A stretch of DNA of 64,000 nt from Elusimicrobiota bacterium (GTDB taxonomy: Bacteria > Elusimicrobiota > Elusimicrobia > FEN-1173). Numbering within the stretch: position 1 is the stretch's first letter; each line of letters opens with the position of its first letter. The DNA lies in contig JADJZR010000011.1 in NCBI GenBank assembly GCA_016715645.1, forward strand, positions 75,672-139,671. The letters run 5' to 3'. The translations under genes and the position numbers were made by a program. Below, one piece after another: positions 1 to 8,057 of this stretch. The notes beneath the pieces were generated by a model. It saw nothing but the letters and a program-made list of their open reading frames with translations. It made no database searches and was not told where the DNA came from.

Positions 1-398
1 GGGGTGTAGGTGGCGACGGAGGTGGGGGTTTCCCAGAGAGAGACGCGGGTGAGGGGAAGGCCTTGGACGCGGCCGGCGCGGAATATTTCCCGGGCGATGG
101 TTTCGGCGGTGGGGTTCTCGTCGGTGAGATAAAAGGGTTCTTTGAGCTGTTTAAAAATTTTTACCAGCGGATCGTCTTTACGCAGGATCATTTTGTGGTC
201 CAGGGTGTCGTCGATCCACGTTTTGAGCTTCTTTTTGATTTCACCGAAATCCATCACCATTCCCAACCGATCGAGTTTGTCCGAGGCCATCTCCACCTCC
301 ACGCGGCCGTTGTGGCCGTGGGGATGGCGGCATTTGCCGTTGTAATTCATCAGGCGGTGGCCGTAGCAAAAGTGGAATTCTCGGACGACGCGGAACAT
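1..398 (-). CDS. queD: 6-carboxy-tetrahydropterin synthase (QueD/PTPS family), partial at window edge
   Basis: Minus-strand reading frame from an ATG at 396-398, running off the left edge after 132 codons. The family converts 7,8-dihydroneopterin triphosphate to 6-carboxy-tetrahydropterin in queuosine/7-deazaguanine synthesis. Visible signatures are HFCYGHRL near the start, then CRHPHGHN (Cys-X3-His-Gly-His-Asn: catalytic Cys plus zinc histidines), a central LDHK motif and DENPTAETIAREI towards the C-terminus. No good Shine-Dalgarno precedes the ATG, and the C-terminal catalytic Glu region lies outside the window. It is transcribed away from the next gene; the 248 bases between them hold no further gene that I can support. 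The pterin-synthase family call is secure; the QueD rather than eukaryotic-type PTPS assignment follows from the Cys-X3-HGHN spacing. Confidence 0.88.
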   Translation of the reverse strand, partial: MFRVVREFHFCYGHRLMNYNGKCRHPHGHNGRVEVEMASDKLDRLGMVMDFGEIKKKLKTWIDDTLDHKMILRKDDPLVKIFKQLKEPFYLTDENPTAETIAREIFRAGRVQGLPLTRVSLWETPTSVATYT

Positions 399-646
399 GG
401 AAACTATGCTAAAATATTACGTCAAAACAATCAACGATGATCGTTAGCCGGGATTCCCCGGTTGGCACGGGGCTACCGTCAATAGGGGGCTCAACGAAAT
501 TTTCAGGCTAGAAAAATCCAAAGGAAGACGTTGCTTGGAAGTTTCCGAGACCGTCGTTCTTGAATGGTTTTGTCGGGAATTGATTCTGGGCGCCTTTTTT
601 TCAAGTAGCACGTGAGCAGAAGTAAATTTTCCATTAGAGGTTTGCG

Positions 647-3232
647 ATGCGCCAAATAGTGGCGATATTTTTATCATTCTCTTTAACGATCCCCACCGCG
701 GTCCTCGCTTACGACGACTACTCCCGTTACGACCGCGGGCCGGACTCTTATTCTTTTAATAACTCCCAAGAAACCTGGAAACGTAATTTCAATGCCCGGG
801 AAAGTTTCAACTACAACGCTCCGTTCACTCGCTCGCCGATTCAGTTTCCAAAAGTTAGTTTGGATTTAACCTTCCAAAACACTTCCCAAACTTACAGCAG
901 TTTCAGCGCCACTCCGTTCAGCGGGAAGCTTGACCTGAATTTCAAATCTTTTTCCCCCAGTAGCTTTTCCCCAAAACCGGTGGTTCAAACCTATAATTTT
1001 AAAGCACCAACGAATTTAATCGGGAATCCAAATCTCCAAAGCCCCGGTATCCAATCAACCAAGGGGACATTCGTCCCCTCGATCACACAACCGAAGGCAC
1101 CCATTGGATTTTTTAGCGGAGTTACCAATGCGGTTAAGTCGATCCCGGCGTTCTTTTCAACTGTGGCAAGCAAGATCGGAGAGGCGGCCTCGTTTCTGTG
1201 GAACCGGGTTGTTCTGGGCCACCGCACCGAAAACACCGCGACCCTGCCGGACGGGACTTTCCTGACCGGCCAAATCACCTTGAACCGGGAGGACAAAATT
1301 CTGTCCATTGCTCCCGGGACCGTGCGCACGGTCGGCGAGTTTAAACAACTGGATTCCGGTGAGATGGCTCTTGTCCCAGGCAAATTGCCCATCAAGATAA
1401 ATGGTAACGATTACTTGAGCGGCCAGTTTGTTTATGACGGGGAAAAGTTTCAATTGGATGGCCCCGGCATCAAGCTCACCAACCAAGCTGGGCCCACGAT
1501 TCAAACCAGCGCCCCTTTCAAAGAATACGTGAACGGTGACGCCCAAGGGAACGAGACCCTTTTGGGATACGGCGCCCTGTCTCGAACCGACACGTTTAGG
1601 GAGACCACCACGGGATTGTCTTTCCGCAACACCAACGGGGTTTGGTCTTTTGACCCTAACCAGTCGGCCGTGCTCAAAGTGGATGGTAATAATATTCCCG
1701 TCGCCATTGACGATCAAGGCCGGTTCAAGGAAACCGTTAAATCGCCCAACGCTGAACCGGCGGCGTATATCACAAACGTCTTGCCTAATCCCGCAACCAG
1801 CGGCTACGAAATAGAGAAAGTGACCCCGCTGACGGGCCATCAAACGATCCGCACGGACATACCGGGCACTAAACCCAGTTCTCTCACAACCGGCCAGTTC
1901 AACGATTGGCGGCAAAAGACCGGGGCTCTGTTCGAAGTCAAAGGCCGACAAACTGACTCCGCGACCAACGCCACGGTACACCAGGAGGGGGATCAATACG
2001 TTTTCACTTCCGGCCAAGTGGCGACGGTTTCCGTGTCCGTTCCCAAGGATAGGCCCCAGGAAGGCCAAAAAACCCTATACACCGAAGCAATGCTTGGTGC
2101 TGGCACACGGTTAACGGTGACCGGCAAAACGGAGTTTCCCAACTACGGGGCAACGGTTTACGTCGGCAAGGTCACGATGGGTGGAAGTGGCAAATTGAAC
2201 ATGGAGAAGGGCACGATTTTTGCGAGCGAGGACGGAGGATTGAGGCTCACGGTTCAATTAAACGGCGGGGAAACCGCCATTGCCGTGAAGAGCATTGACG
2301 AGAAATCGGGAACGTTTGTGGCCCTCTTGCCGGACATCCCGCTCAAAACGGGCGAGCATGTGAGGCCTATCACACGGGAAGTGATAGGGCGCATCGACGC
2401 TGAAAATGGCCAGGCTATTTTGACCAACACGGCTGTGAGAGGACCAATCCTAAAACCCCGGGAAACTCCGGGTTTTTGGGAGGCAGGACCCGAGGTCACC
2501 GGCAACGGGTACATTCAACTAAAAGATAACAAGATAACGCTCAACACGGACCGGCTGGTCAATCTTTCGGATTACAAGAATTTGGACGAGAGAAAGCCCG
2601 TTTGGACCACCACCATGAGCGATCGTTACGACACCGCAATGGCGGCGTTCACGGATCCCGAAAACAATTTATTTATTCGAAGCGGCGGGCTCATATTGGC
2701 AACGGCGATGGTGATCCCGAAAACTGTGGAAGAAACGGTCGCCTTTGTGGTGGATTGTGTTCACCCCGCGAGAGAGTTTGTCGTTCATAGTTTCCTTGTT
2801 GCTCATGAAAAAGATCCTGTTGAGAAGTTAAGGGCCGCTGGAAAGGCGGCGGACAATTTCGGTGAATTCTTTATCCGAGCCGAAGCGGGAGCCACAGCGG
2901 CCGTGACCGGGGGTGCTCTTATAGTCAGAGAAGGAACCCCGATTTTACGCAACGCGGTCCGATCCGTTTCTAAATTACTTGAAAAGTCTACGGCGGTAGC
3001 CCCTCAACCCGCCCGTAGTTTGGGCGCCGCCGCCCGATCCGAACTGGCCGACCCCGCCTTAACAACATACGAGTACGTTCGCCCAGATGGCGCGGTGGTC
3101 AAACCAACGTCACAGAATCCCACGCTAACCCCCCTCCGCCTTCCACGCACCCCAAAGCCAACGAAGGCTCAAACTCAACAGACCCAACCAATCAAACCCA
3201 ACAGCCGTTCCACAGGCGCAAGTTATCCCTAA
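647..3232 (+). CDS. Large secreted protein, possible polymorphic-toxin carrier, frame broken at C-terminus
   Basis: 861 residues starting at an ATG preceded by AGAGG. Residues 1-21 form a Sec signal peptide ending VLA. A Ser/Asn/Phe-rich segment (to about 150) follows, then a long beta-rich region without a family I recognise, and two hydrophobic helices at about 680-705 and 755-775. The last 60 residues are Pro/Thr/Gln-rich linker. The frame ends at 3232, but another frame, open from 3129, continues the same style of linker and then encodes a compact His-containing domain (3129-3548, see separate entry). Signal peptide, long body, hydrophobic segment, linker and small C-terminal domain is the usual plan of polymorphic toxins, so I infer this is a carrier whose C-terminal module has been cut off by a frameshift or a sequence error. 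A 16-bp hairpin repeat (1063-1078) lies inside the coding sequence. Confidence 0.7.
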   Translation: MRQIVAIFLSFSLTIPTAVLAYDDYSRYDRGPDSYSFNNSQETWKRNFNARESFNYNAPFTRSPIQFPKVSLDLTFQNTSQTYSSFSATPFSGKLDLNFKSFSPSSFSPKPVVQTYNFKAPTNLIGNPNLQSPGIQSTKGTFVPSITQPKAPIGFFSGVTNAVKSIPAFFSTVASKIGEAASFLWNRVVLGHRTENTATLPDGTFLTGQITLNREDKILSIAPGTVRTVGEFKQLDSGEMALVPGKLPIKINGNDYLSGQFVYDGEKFQLDGPGIKLTNQAGPTIQTSAPFKEYVNGDAQGNETLLGYGALSRTDTFRETTTGLSFRNTNGVWSFDPNQSAVLKVDGNNIPVAIDDQGRFKETVKSPNAEPAAYITNVLPNPATSGYEIEKVTPLTGHQTIRTDIPGTKPSSLTTGQFNDWRQKTGALFEVKGRQTDSATNATVHQEGDQYVFTSGQVATVSVSVPKDRPQEGQKTLYTEAMLGAGTRLTVTGKTEFPNYGATVYVGKVTMGGSGKLNMEKGTIFASEDGGLRLTVQLNGGETAIAVKSIDEKSGTFVALLPDIPLKTGEHVRPITREVIGRIDAENGQAILTNTAVRGPILKPRETPGFWEAGPEVTGNGYIQLKDNKITLNTDRLVNLSDYKNLDERKPVWTTTMSDRYDTAMAAFTDPENNLFIRSGGLILATAMVIPKTVEETVAFVVDCVHPAREFVVHSFLVAHEKDPVEKLRAAGKAADNFGEFFIRAEAGATAAVTGGALIVREGTPILRNAVRSVSKLLEKSTAVAPQPARSLGAAARSELADPALTTYEYVRPDGAVVKPTSQNPTLTPLRLPRTPKPTKAQTQQTQPIKPNSRSTGASYP
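1063..1078. repeat. 16-bp hairpin repeat inside the large secreted protein gene
   Basis: GGGGAC-ATTC-GTCCCC, a perfect 6-bp stem with a 4-base loop, within coding sequence. It is identical to the copy at 37289-37304. Confidence 0.7.
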
Positions 3233-3548
3233 GTCGCCGAATGTGATACCAAAAGTTCTGTTTCGTGATTTGGCAGATGCCAAGACGAGTCCTTGGTTAA
3301 AAGCCCTAGGGGTTCGGGACAAGATGAGGGTTCATCTTGAAGGCACCATTTCGAACGTCCATGGAGGGTTTCATTGGCCTAAAAGGAAGAAGCCAGATTA
3401 CTTGATGGCCGCGGGGGGCCGGGTTGAGAACATTAAGCGGCTCCCAACGAGCGCGGTAGCGAGCTTTCCTTTCAGGCCGGGGCAATCTCTATCCTGGGGT
3501 GCACGGCAGAAGGTCGTTGGAGATCCGTCGATTCTCTATGAGCCTTAA
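3129..3548 (+). pseudogene. Frame-displaced C-terminal module, EndoU-like toxin candidate
   Basis: This frame (+1 relative to the upstream 861-aa ORF) is open from 3129 to the TAA at 3546-3548. It reads through a Pro/Gln/Asn linker (NQSNPTAVPQAQVIPK) into about 95 residues with HLEGTI, then GGFHWPKRK, then a C-terminal SFPFRPGQSLSW. The spacing of the two histidines, the Gly-Phe-His, and a late Phe-Pro...Ser-Trp recall bacterial EndoU RNase toxin domains, but several consensus positions differ, so this is a weak assignment. The only start codon here is a GTG at 3243, with no ribosome site, so I read it as the separated tail of the preceding gene rather than an independent gene. Base composition is more AT-rich than in the flanking operons. 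Confidence 0.4.
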
Positions 3549-3645
3549 AATGGAAAATAACTACGATCGCCTTATCGCTCTTGCAAGGGAGACGTTTTCT
3601 TTGGCGGCTAAGGTCTTGGTTCGCGAGAATGATATTACCGCATAA
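3538..3645 (+). CDS. Small ORF overlapping the end of the toxin-like module
   Basis: A 35-codon ORF whose ATG lies inside the last codons of the displaced toxin-like frame (11-nt overlap). It encodes MSLKMENNYDRLIALARE and a further helical stretch ending NDITA. Immunity genes commonly overlap the toxin stop codon like this. However, the ORF is very short, has no recognisable family and ends just before a strong purine-rich AGGAGGGAAGGA run. It may be the remnant of a longer immunity gene or chance coding. Confidence 0.2.
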   Translation: MSLKMENNYDRLIALARETFSLAAKVLVRENDITA

Positions 3646-3663
3646 AGGAGGGAAGGAAAATAG

Positions 3664-4020
3664 GGTCAAATCTTGATTGTTTTCTGGAAATATCGAAAAA
3701 GATCTCGTATCCAGATCATGGCCTTTGCGAAATGAACGTCAAATGGCAGGGAGGTCTGTGTTTCGTGGAATTTCTGATATTGGCTGGTACAATGAAAATA
3801 GAATTGAAGAGAAGGATGTTGCCCAGTTATTTGAGATGGCTCACCGTTTAGCAGAGGGTTACCGACGGCTTCCGAACCAGAGGAGCCCCCGTCAGGAAGG
3901 AGAGAGGAACGGGAAACCGCCGAGCACTTGTTGGCGACGGTTGGAAAGATCTCGGAGATAGCCATCGAACCCGTAAAAGGCGGAGAATGCTCATTTTTCG
4001 TGCTTGAGTTCAAAAAGTGA
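3664..4020 (+). pseudogene. Decayed ORF(s) downstream of the toxin-like module
   Basis: No single frame is open, but three successive frames each read like protein. 3664-3780 gives SYPDHGLCEMNVKWQGGLCF; about 3760-3860 gives DIGWYNENRIEEKDVAQLF and a following amphipathic helix; about 3860-4020 gives TAEHLLATVGKISEIAIEPV and ends VLEFKK. A purine-rich AGGAGGGAAGGA stands 10-20 bases upstream. The final TGA (4018-4020) overlaps the ATG of the next ORF as TGATG, as in a coupled operon. I infer one or two small genes, possibly immunity proteins, broken by at least two frameshifts. No family is recognised. Confidence 0.35.
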
Positions 4021-4253
4021 TGAAACAACTTCATATTAATTTTGATCACATGTGGTCTGTTTTTAAGGACGAATCCCAAGGGAAATACTGGATTGAGGTC
4101 GAATGTGGAGGATCAGGTTTGTATCCAGTCCGTATTCCGCTGACACCAGAGGAAGTTCAAATGTTCGAGAAGGACAAGAACTCTTTGGATAATCTTGCGG
4201 CAAAAATCGCTTATTCACCTGAAACTTACAAGAGAGAAAGAGGGAGTCTTTGA
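4020..4253 (+). CDS. Small protein of unknown function, possible immunity protein
   Basis: 77 residues from an ATG that overlaps the preceding broken frame's stop codon as TGATG; an in-frame GTG three bases earlier is an alternative start. The protein (MKQLHINFDHMWSVFKDE...) looks compact and soluble: a beta-hairpin-rich N-terminal half with two Trp residues, then a helix around VQMFEKDKNSLDNLAAKIAY. It is the only intact ORF in the AT-richer tail of the toxin-like locus, and its size suits an immunity protein, but nothing in the sequence proves this. About 230 bases without a supported gene follow it. Confidence 0.45.
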   Translation: MKQLHINFDHMWSVFKDESQGKYWIEVECGGSGLYPVRIPLTPEEVQMFEKDKNSLDNLAAKIAYSPETYKRERGSL

Positions 4254-4484
4254 CGCTCGTTCCGATAGGTTTTCCATCTTTTTAAAGTGGGACGATAAAA
4301 ATTTTGGGAGGCTTCCGGGTGTGGCATGGGTCTCTTTCAAGGGCGGGATAGCGCGTTCAGACCAAAAGTTCTGTTGCATTATTGTGGAATGATGTGATCC
4401 AGATTGAATTTTGAAAAAATATTGACGGAACGACAGACGAGTGCGTTTTGACGGGGTGTCCGTCGCAAAATACAGGAGGTTTGT

Positions 4485-4727
4485 ATGAGCCGAACCGAGA
4501 AAGTGGTCGCTTTTTTGATGAGCGTATTGGTGTTTGCGGGGCTTTTCTTTTTCATTTACAGTTCGTTGCGCGCGCCGGTGAACGCGCCGCCTTTGTCGGA
4601 GCCGGACTATTACGGCGACGAAGAGGACCTGTTTGATTTCGAAGAAGAAACGGTCACGCCGCCCGCCGCCGCGCCGGTTGCCACCCCAAAGCCCGCGGTC
4701 GAGCCTAAAACGGAGACGAAGAAGTAG
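4485..4727 (+). CDS. Small single-pass membrane protein with acidic/Pro-Ala tail
   Basis: 80 residues preceded by an excellent AGGAGG seven bases before the ATG. One transmembrane helix (about residues 10-27) follows a short basic N-terminus. The rest is an acidic stretch (DYYGDEEDLFDFEEE) and a Pro/Ala/Lys-rich tail, probably disordered and outside the membrane if the helix inserts N-in. It is eight bases upstream of the next gene and probably starts a new transcript after the decayed toxin locus. No family is recognised; a small scaffold or adaptor is possible but unproven. Confidence 0.7.
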   Translation: MSRTEKVVAFLMSVLVFAGLFFFIYSSLRAPVNAPPLSEPDYYGDEEDLFDFEEETVTPPAAAPVATPKPAVEPKTETKK

Positions 4728-4735
4728 ATCGTCTC

Positions 4736-5434
4736 ATGCCCGCTCCCCGTCGACCGTACAATTATTTGTGGGACACGCTTCGGCACACCACGGTGCTTCG
4801 GTTTCCCCGTCACCGGTTGGCGACGTTTGGCCGAACCGAAATCCATTACCAGCTGGTGTCGGCGGTGTCGAACCAGCCGGTGCTCACCCATCTGCGAACC
4901 GGTCTGGTGATCGCTGAACGGCCGCAGATTTTAACTCCGGACCTTTTTTCCCAGCGGTTTCAGGGGTTCGGCGACGAAGCCTCGGCGTTCGAGCGATTTT
5001 TGAAAGACAACTTCTCCGACACGTTCCGGGGATTGGAGTACAGTTTTCGCAATGAATTGAAGTCCACCGAACCCCATCGCACCGAGGCGGGGGAACTGGC
5101 CAAAAACATCCGCCGCGATTTGGATGCCCGGGATGTGGCTCGCGCGGCCGTCATCGTGGGCCCGGAAAATGGCTGGAGTTTTTCGCTCATGAAATTTATT
5201 CTAGAGGAGACTTCCCAGAGTTTCGCCGTCAACCTTCGGGAGCTCGACGAACGGGGCCTGTTCAACCCGGACTCTTCCGACGAACGCAACCGTCGAGAAG
5301 TCAACGCCCTGTTTCGTAAAGCGGAATCCGACCCCGCTCTCATCAAACCATTGGCGGGCCTGCTGAACAAGACTCGCCTGTTCGACGAGTTTCAGGACCG
5401 GTTTTTCAGTCTGATCAACCGGGCCCGCGCGTGA
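4736..5434 (+). CDS. Conserved-looking cytoplasmic protein of unknown function
   Basis: 232 residues with no signal peptide or membrane segment. It has an Arg/His-rich N-terminus, a beta-like region (TEIHYQLVSAVSNQPVLTHL) and then mostly amphipathic helices rich in Arg, Glu and Phe to the end. The stop codon overlaps the next gene's GTG as GTGA, so it is probably translated together with ispH. Codon use matches the neighbouring housekeeping genes, which supports a real gene. I do not recognise a family. Confidence 0.72.
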   Translation: MPAPRRPYNYLWDTLRHTTVLRFPRHRLATFGRTEIHYQLVSAVSNQPVLTHLRTGLVIAERPQILTPDLFSQRFQGFGDEASAFERFLKDNFSDTFRGLEYSFRNELKSTEPHRTEAGELAKNIRRDLDARDVARAAVIVGPENGWSFSLMKFILEETSQSFAVNLRELDERGLFNPDSSDERNRREVNALFRKAESDPALIKPLAGLLNKTRLFDEFQDRFFSLINRARA

Positions 5435-6369
5435 AGGTGTTGTTGGCTCGTCCCCGGGGTTTTTGCGCCGGGGTGGTTCGCGCGGTGGACATCGTGGACA
5501 TCGCCTTGAAACGGTTTTCCCCGCCCGTCTATGTCCGCAAAGAAATTGTTCACAACCGGGCGGTCGTGGACGATTTTAAGGGGCGGGGTGTGATTTTTAT
5601 CGACGATCTGGACGAGGCCCCGGAGGGAGCGGTGGTGGTGTATTCGGCCCACGGCGTCTCGCCAGCGGTTCGAGCCCGGGCGGCGGCGCGCCGGCTTCGG
5701 GCCATCGACGCGACCTGCCCGTTGGTCACCAAAGTGCATTTGGAAGTCCATCGATTTTTACGCGAAGGCTACGGGCTGGTGCTCATCGGCCATCGGGCCC
5801 ACGATGAGGTGGAAGGCACTTTGGGGGAAGCCCCTCGTCAAATTCAGTTGGTGGAAACGGTCGACGATGTGGCGTTGTTGTCATACCCCGCCCAAGCCAA
5901 GGTCATGATTTTGACCCAAACGACCCTCAGCTTGGACGAAACCCGCGGCGTCATCGCCGCGATCAAAGCCCGCTATCCCAACGCCGCGACACCGCCCAAA
6001 GACGATATTTGTTACGCCACCCAAAACCGCCAGGACGCTGTCAAAGAGCTGGTGACCCGAGGGATCGATTTGTTGTTGGTGGTGGGTTCCAAAAACAGTT
6101 CCAACAGTCAACGGTTGGTGGACGTGGCTTGCCAGACAGGGTGCCGAGCCCAATTGATCGATCGGGCCGGCGAAATCGATCCGCGGTGGTTGGAAGGGGT
6201 GAAATCGGTGGGGGTCACGGCCGGCGCGTCGGCCCCGGAACATTTGGTTCAAGGCGTGTTGGAATTTTTAGCGGGCCGCGGTGGGCCGGTGGAAGAAGTG
6301 GCGGTGCGTGAAGAAGACACCCATTTTTCTCTTCCGAAAGAACTGACCGAACCGTCGCCCGTCCGTTGA
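5431..6369 (+). CDS. ispH: 4-hydroxy-3-methylbut-2-enyl diphosphate reductase
   Basis: 312 residues, normal for IspH (LytB), the last enzyme of the MEP pathway, which makes IPP and DMAPP from HMBPP with a [4Fe-4S] cluster. The three cluster cysteines are visible: Cys12 in RGFCAGV, Cys96 in ATCPLVTKVH and Cys194 in DDICYATQNRQ. YSAHGVSP near residues 71-78 carries a conserved substrate-side His, and the NSQRLVDVA segment contains the late Asn/Ser residues that bind the diphosphate. It starts at GTG, overlapping the upstream gene by four bases. The cell therefore makes isoprenoids by the MEP route, which would feed the undecaprenyl-phosphate enzymes encoded at 54.6-56.9 kb. Confidence 0.97.
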   Translation: MKVLLARPRGFCAGVVRAVDIVDIALKRFSPPVYVRKEIVHNRAVVDDFKGRGVIFIDDLDEAPEGAVVVYSAHGVSPAVRARAAARRLRAIDATCPLVTKVHLEVHRFLREGYGLVLIGHRAHDEVEGTLGEAPRQIQLVETVDDVALLSYPAQAKVMILTQTTLSLDETRGVIAAIKARYPNAATPPKDDICYATQNRQDAVKELVTRGIDLLLVVGSKNSSNSQRLVDVACQTGCRAQLIDRAGEIDPRWLEGVKSVGVTAGASAPEHLVQGVLEFLAGRGGPVEEVAVREEDTHFSLPKELTEPSPVR

Positions 6370-6377
6370 ATGACCCC

Positions 6378-7118
6378 ATGAAAAAAATTATCTTGGTGTT
6401 TCGCCACGTGGCGCATGAGGGGTTGGGCACCTTGGCTTCTCGGTTGGAGAAAGAAGGGCTGGCTTACCGATACTTGAACCCGACCCGGGAACGCGCGCGG
6501 TTTCCTCCGGTTTCGTCGTTGGCCGGCTTAATCGTGATGGGCGGCCCCATGGGGGTTTACGAAACAAAACGGTTTCCGTTTTTGAAATCCGAGTGGACCT
6601 TCCTGCGCTCGGCTCTGCGCGGGGGCGTTCCGACCTTGGGCATTTGTTTGGGAGCCCAGTTGATGGCGCGTGCCCTGGGCGCCCGGGTGTATCCGAACGG
6701 GGCCAAAGAAATCGGTTGGTCCCAAATTGCGCTGACAGCGGAAGGGAAAAAAGATCCCGCGTTTCGCGGCGGTCCGGAAACCCCCTGGGTTTTTCAATGG
6801 CACGGTGACACGTTTGATTTGCCCCGGGGCGCCCGGCGGCTCGCGTCGTCGGCGTTGTGCCGCAATCAGGCGTTTCGATGGGGGCAATCAGCCTACGGGC
6901 TCCAATATCACGTGGAGGTGGACACCCCGATGATTCAAAACTGGTTGGGCCAACCGGGGGCGTCCCACGAAATTGCGGCCGCGGGGGCAGGCCGGGAACA
7001 AAAAATTATGGATGAAACGCCTCGCCGTGCGCCGGGATTAGGCCGATTGGCGCGGCCTCTTTACGATACGTTTGTTGCGCAGGTTCGCTCTTTTACCGCG
7101 GGCCGCACAAAAGGATAA
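6378..7118 (+). CDS. Class I glutamine amidotransferase (GuaA N-terminal-like)
   Basis: 246 residues from ATG 6378; a TTG at 6366 overlapping the ispH stop is an alternative. The class I GATase fold is clear: an oxyanion GGPMGVY strand, the nucleophile elbow GICLGAQLMA with the catalytic Cys, then WHGDTFDLP and YHVEVD supplying the catalytic His and Glu. The family hydrolyses glutamine or gamma-glutamyl amides. Stand-alone members like this one are usually annotated GMP-synthase-like, but their partner is often unknown, and there is no GuaA ATP-pyrophosphatase domain here. The last 50 residues are helical with no catalytic motif. It sits between ispH and a membrane-protein gene in the same run. 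Confidence 0.88.
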   Translation: MKKIILVFRHVAHEGLGTLASRLEKEGLAYRYLNPTRERARFPPVSSLAGLIVMGGPMGVYETKRFPFLKSEWTFLRSALRGGVPTLGICLGAQLMARALGARVYPNGAKEIGWSQIALTAEGKKDPAFRGGPETPWVFQWHGDTFDLPRGARRLASSALCRNQAFRWGQSAYGLQYHVEVDTPMIQNWLGQPGASHEIAAAGAGREQKIMDETPRRAPGLGRLARPLYDTFVAQVRSFTAGRTKG

Positions 7119-7127
7119 ACTGTCCCT

Positions 7128-8057
7128 ATGGAAAAAATAAAGAAACGTCCTTACCCTCACAACGATTTGGCGCGGGCTATCATGTTAGCGGGATTGGGCG
7201 TGTTGGCGGCGACGGGTCTGTTGGCCGGGTTGGGCCGTGAACCGTTCGGCACGTGGTTTTATGTGACGGCGTGGTGGAGTTATATTTTGATCGCCGATGG
7301 GTGGGTCTACCGTCATCGAGGTGAATCCCTGTTGATTTCGTACCCCGGCCGATTTGTTTTTCTGGCGGGCTGGTCCGTGTTTCTGTGGTCTCTGTTTGAA
7401 CTGGTTAATTTTCGGTTGGGCAACTGGGCCTATGTGGGCTTGCCCGACCAAACGGTTGTGCGGTGGGCCGGCTACGCTTTGTCGTTTGCCACGGTGACAC
7501 CGGCCATTCTGGAAACGGCGGACTTGTTGGACGGCGCTTTTCGTCGGATGTTCGCGGTGCGTCCTTTCTTCCGGTCCGGCCGGGCCCTGTTTTGGGTCGC
7601 GGGAGCGGCCTGTTTGGTTTTGCCGATGGCGGGGCCCCGTTTCTTTTTCCCGCTCATTTGGGGCGCGCCGTTTTTTCTGCTGGATCCGCTCAACGACCGA
7701 TGGGGGGTCCCCTCGTTGCTGTCGGACTGGCGGTCGGGCCAAATGCGCCGGTGGGTCTTGTTACTGGGCGCAGGGTTGGCGTGCGGATTGTTGTGGGAGT
7801 CTTTCAACAGCCTGGCTTCGGCCCGGTGGGTTTATTCCATCCCAGGGATGGAAGAATGGAAGTTGTTTGAAATGCCTCTGTTGGGGTATCTGGGCTTTTT
7901 GCCGTTTGCGTTGTCGGTATACGCGTCCTCGGTTACCGCTGTTCGCCTGTGGGAAAAAATGAACAAACCGGTTCGACTTCTCTGCGCGGGCGCGGCCCTG
8001 GGCGCGGCCGTGGCTGTGTTTGCGGGGATTGACTGGTTTACTGTGAGAATGCCATGA
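7128..8057 (+). CDS. Polytopic membrane protein, unknown function
   Basis: 309 residues with about eight hydrophobic helices (near 17-35, 42-58, 75-92, 108-122, 150-182, 208-225, 243-265 and 280-298). It is rich in Trp/Phe, with conserved-looking charged or polar residues near the membrane (SLFELVNFRLGNW, LLDPLNDRWG, LLWESFNSLASARWVY). The arrangement of W-E-x-x-N motifs loosely recalls carotenoid/lycopene-cyclase-type membrane proteins, and ispH lies two genes upstream, but I cannot support that name. The hexamer TAAACT, formed by the preceding stop codon, lies six bases before the ATG and there is no Shine-Dalgarno. It overlaps the next gene by four bases (ATGA). Confidence 0.78.
   Translation: MEKIKKRPYPHNDLARAIMLAGLGVLAATGLLAGLGREPFGTWFYVTAWWSYILIADGWVYRHRGESLLISYPGRFVFLAGWSVFLWSLFELVNFRLGNWAYVGLPDQTVVRWAGYALSFATVTPAILETADLLDGAFRRMFAVRPFFRSGRALFWVAGAACLVLPMAGPRFFFPLIWGAPFFLLDPLNDRWGVPSLLSDWRSGQMRRWVLLLGAGLACGLLWESFNSLASARWVYSIPGMEEWKLFEMPLLGYLGFLPFALSVYASSVTAVRLWEKMNKPVRLLCAGAALGAAVAVFAGIDWFTVRMP

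Noticed and set aside
1157..2068. 303-aa minus-strand open frame
   Set aside because: It lies wholly opposite the large secreted-protein gene, and has no start signals or protein-like composition; a mirror frame of high-GC coding DNA.
4195..4392. 65-aa plus-strand ORF after the possible immunity gene
   Set aside because: Overlaps the end of the supported ORF, has no ribosome site and no protein-like pattern.
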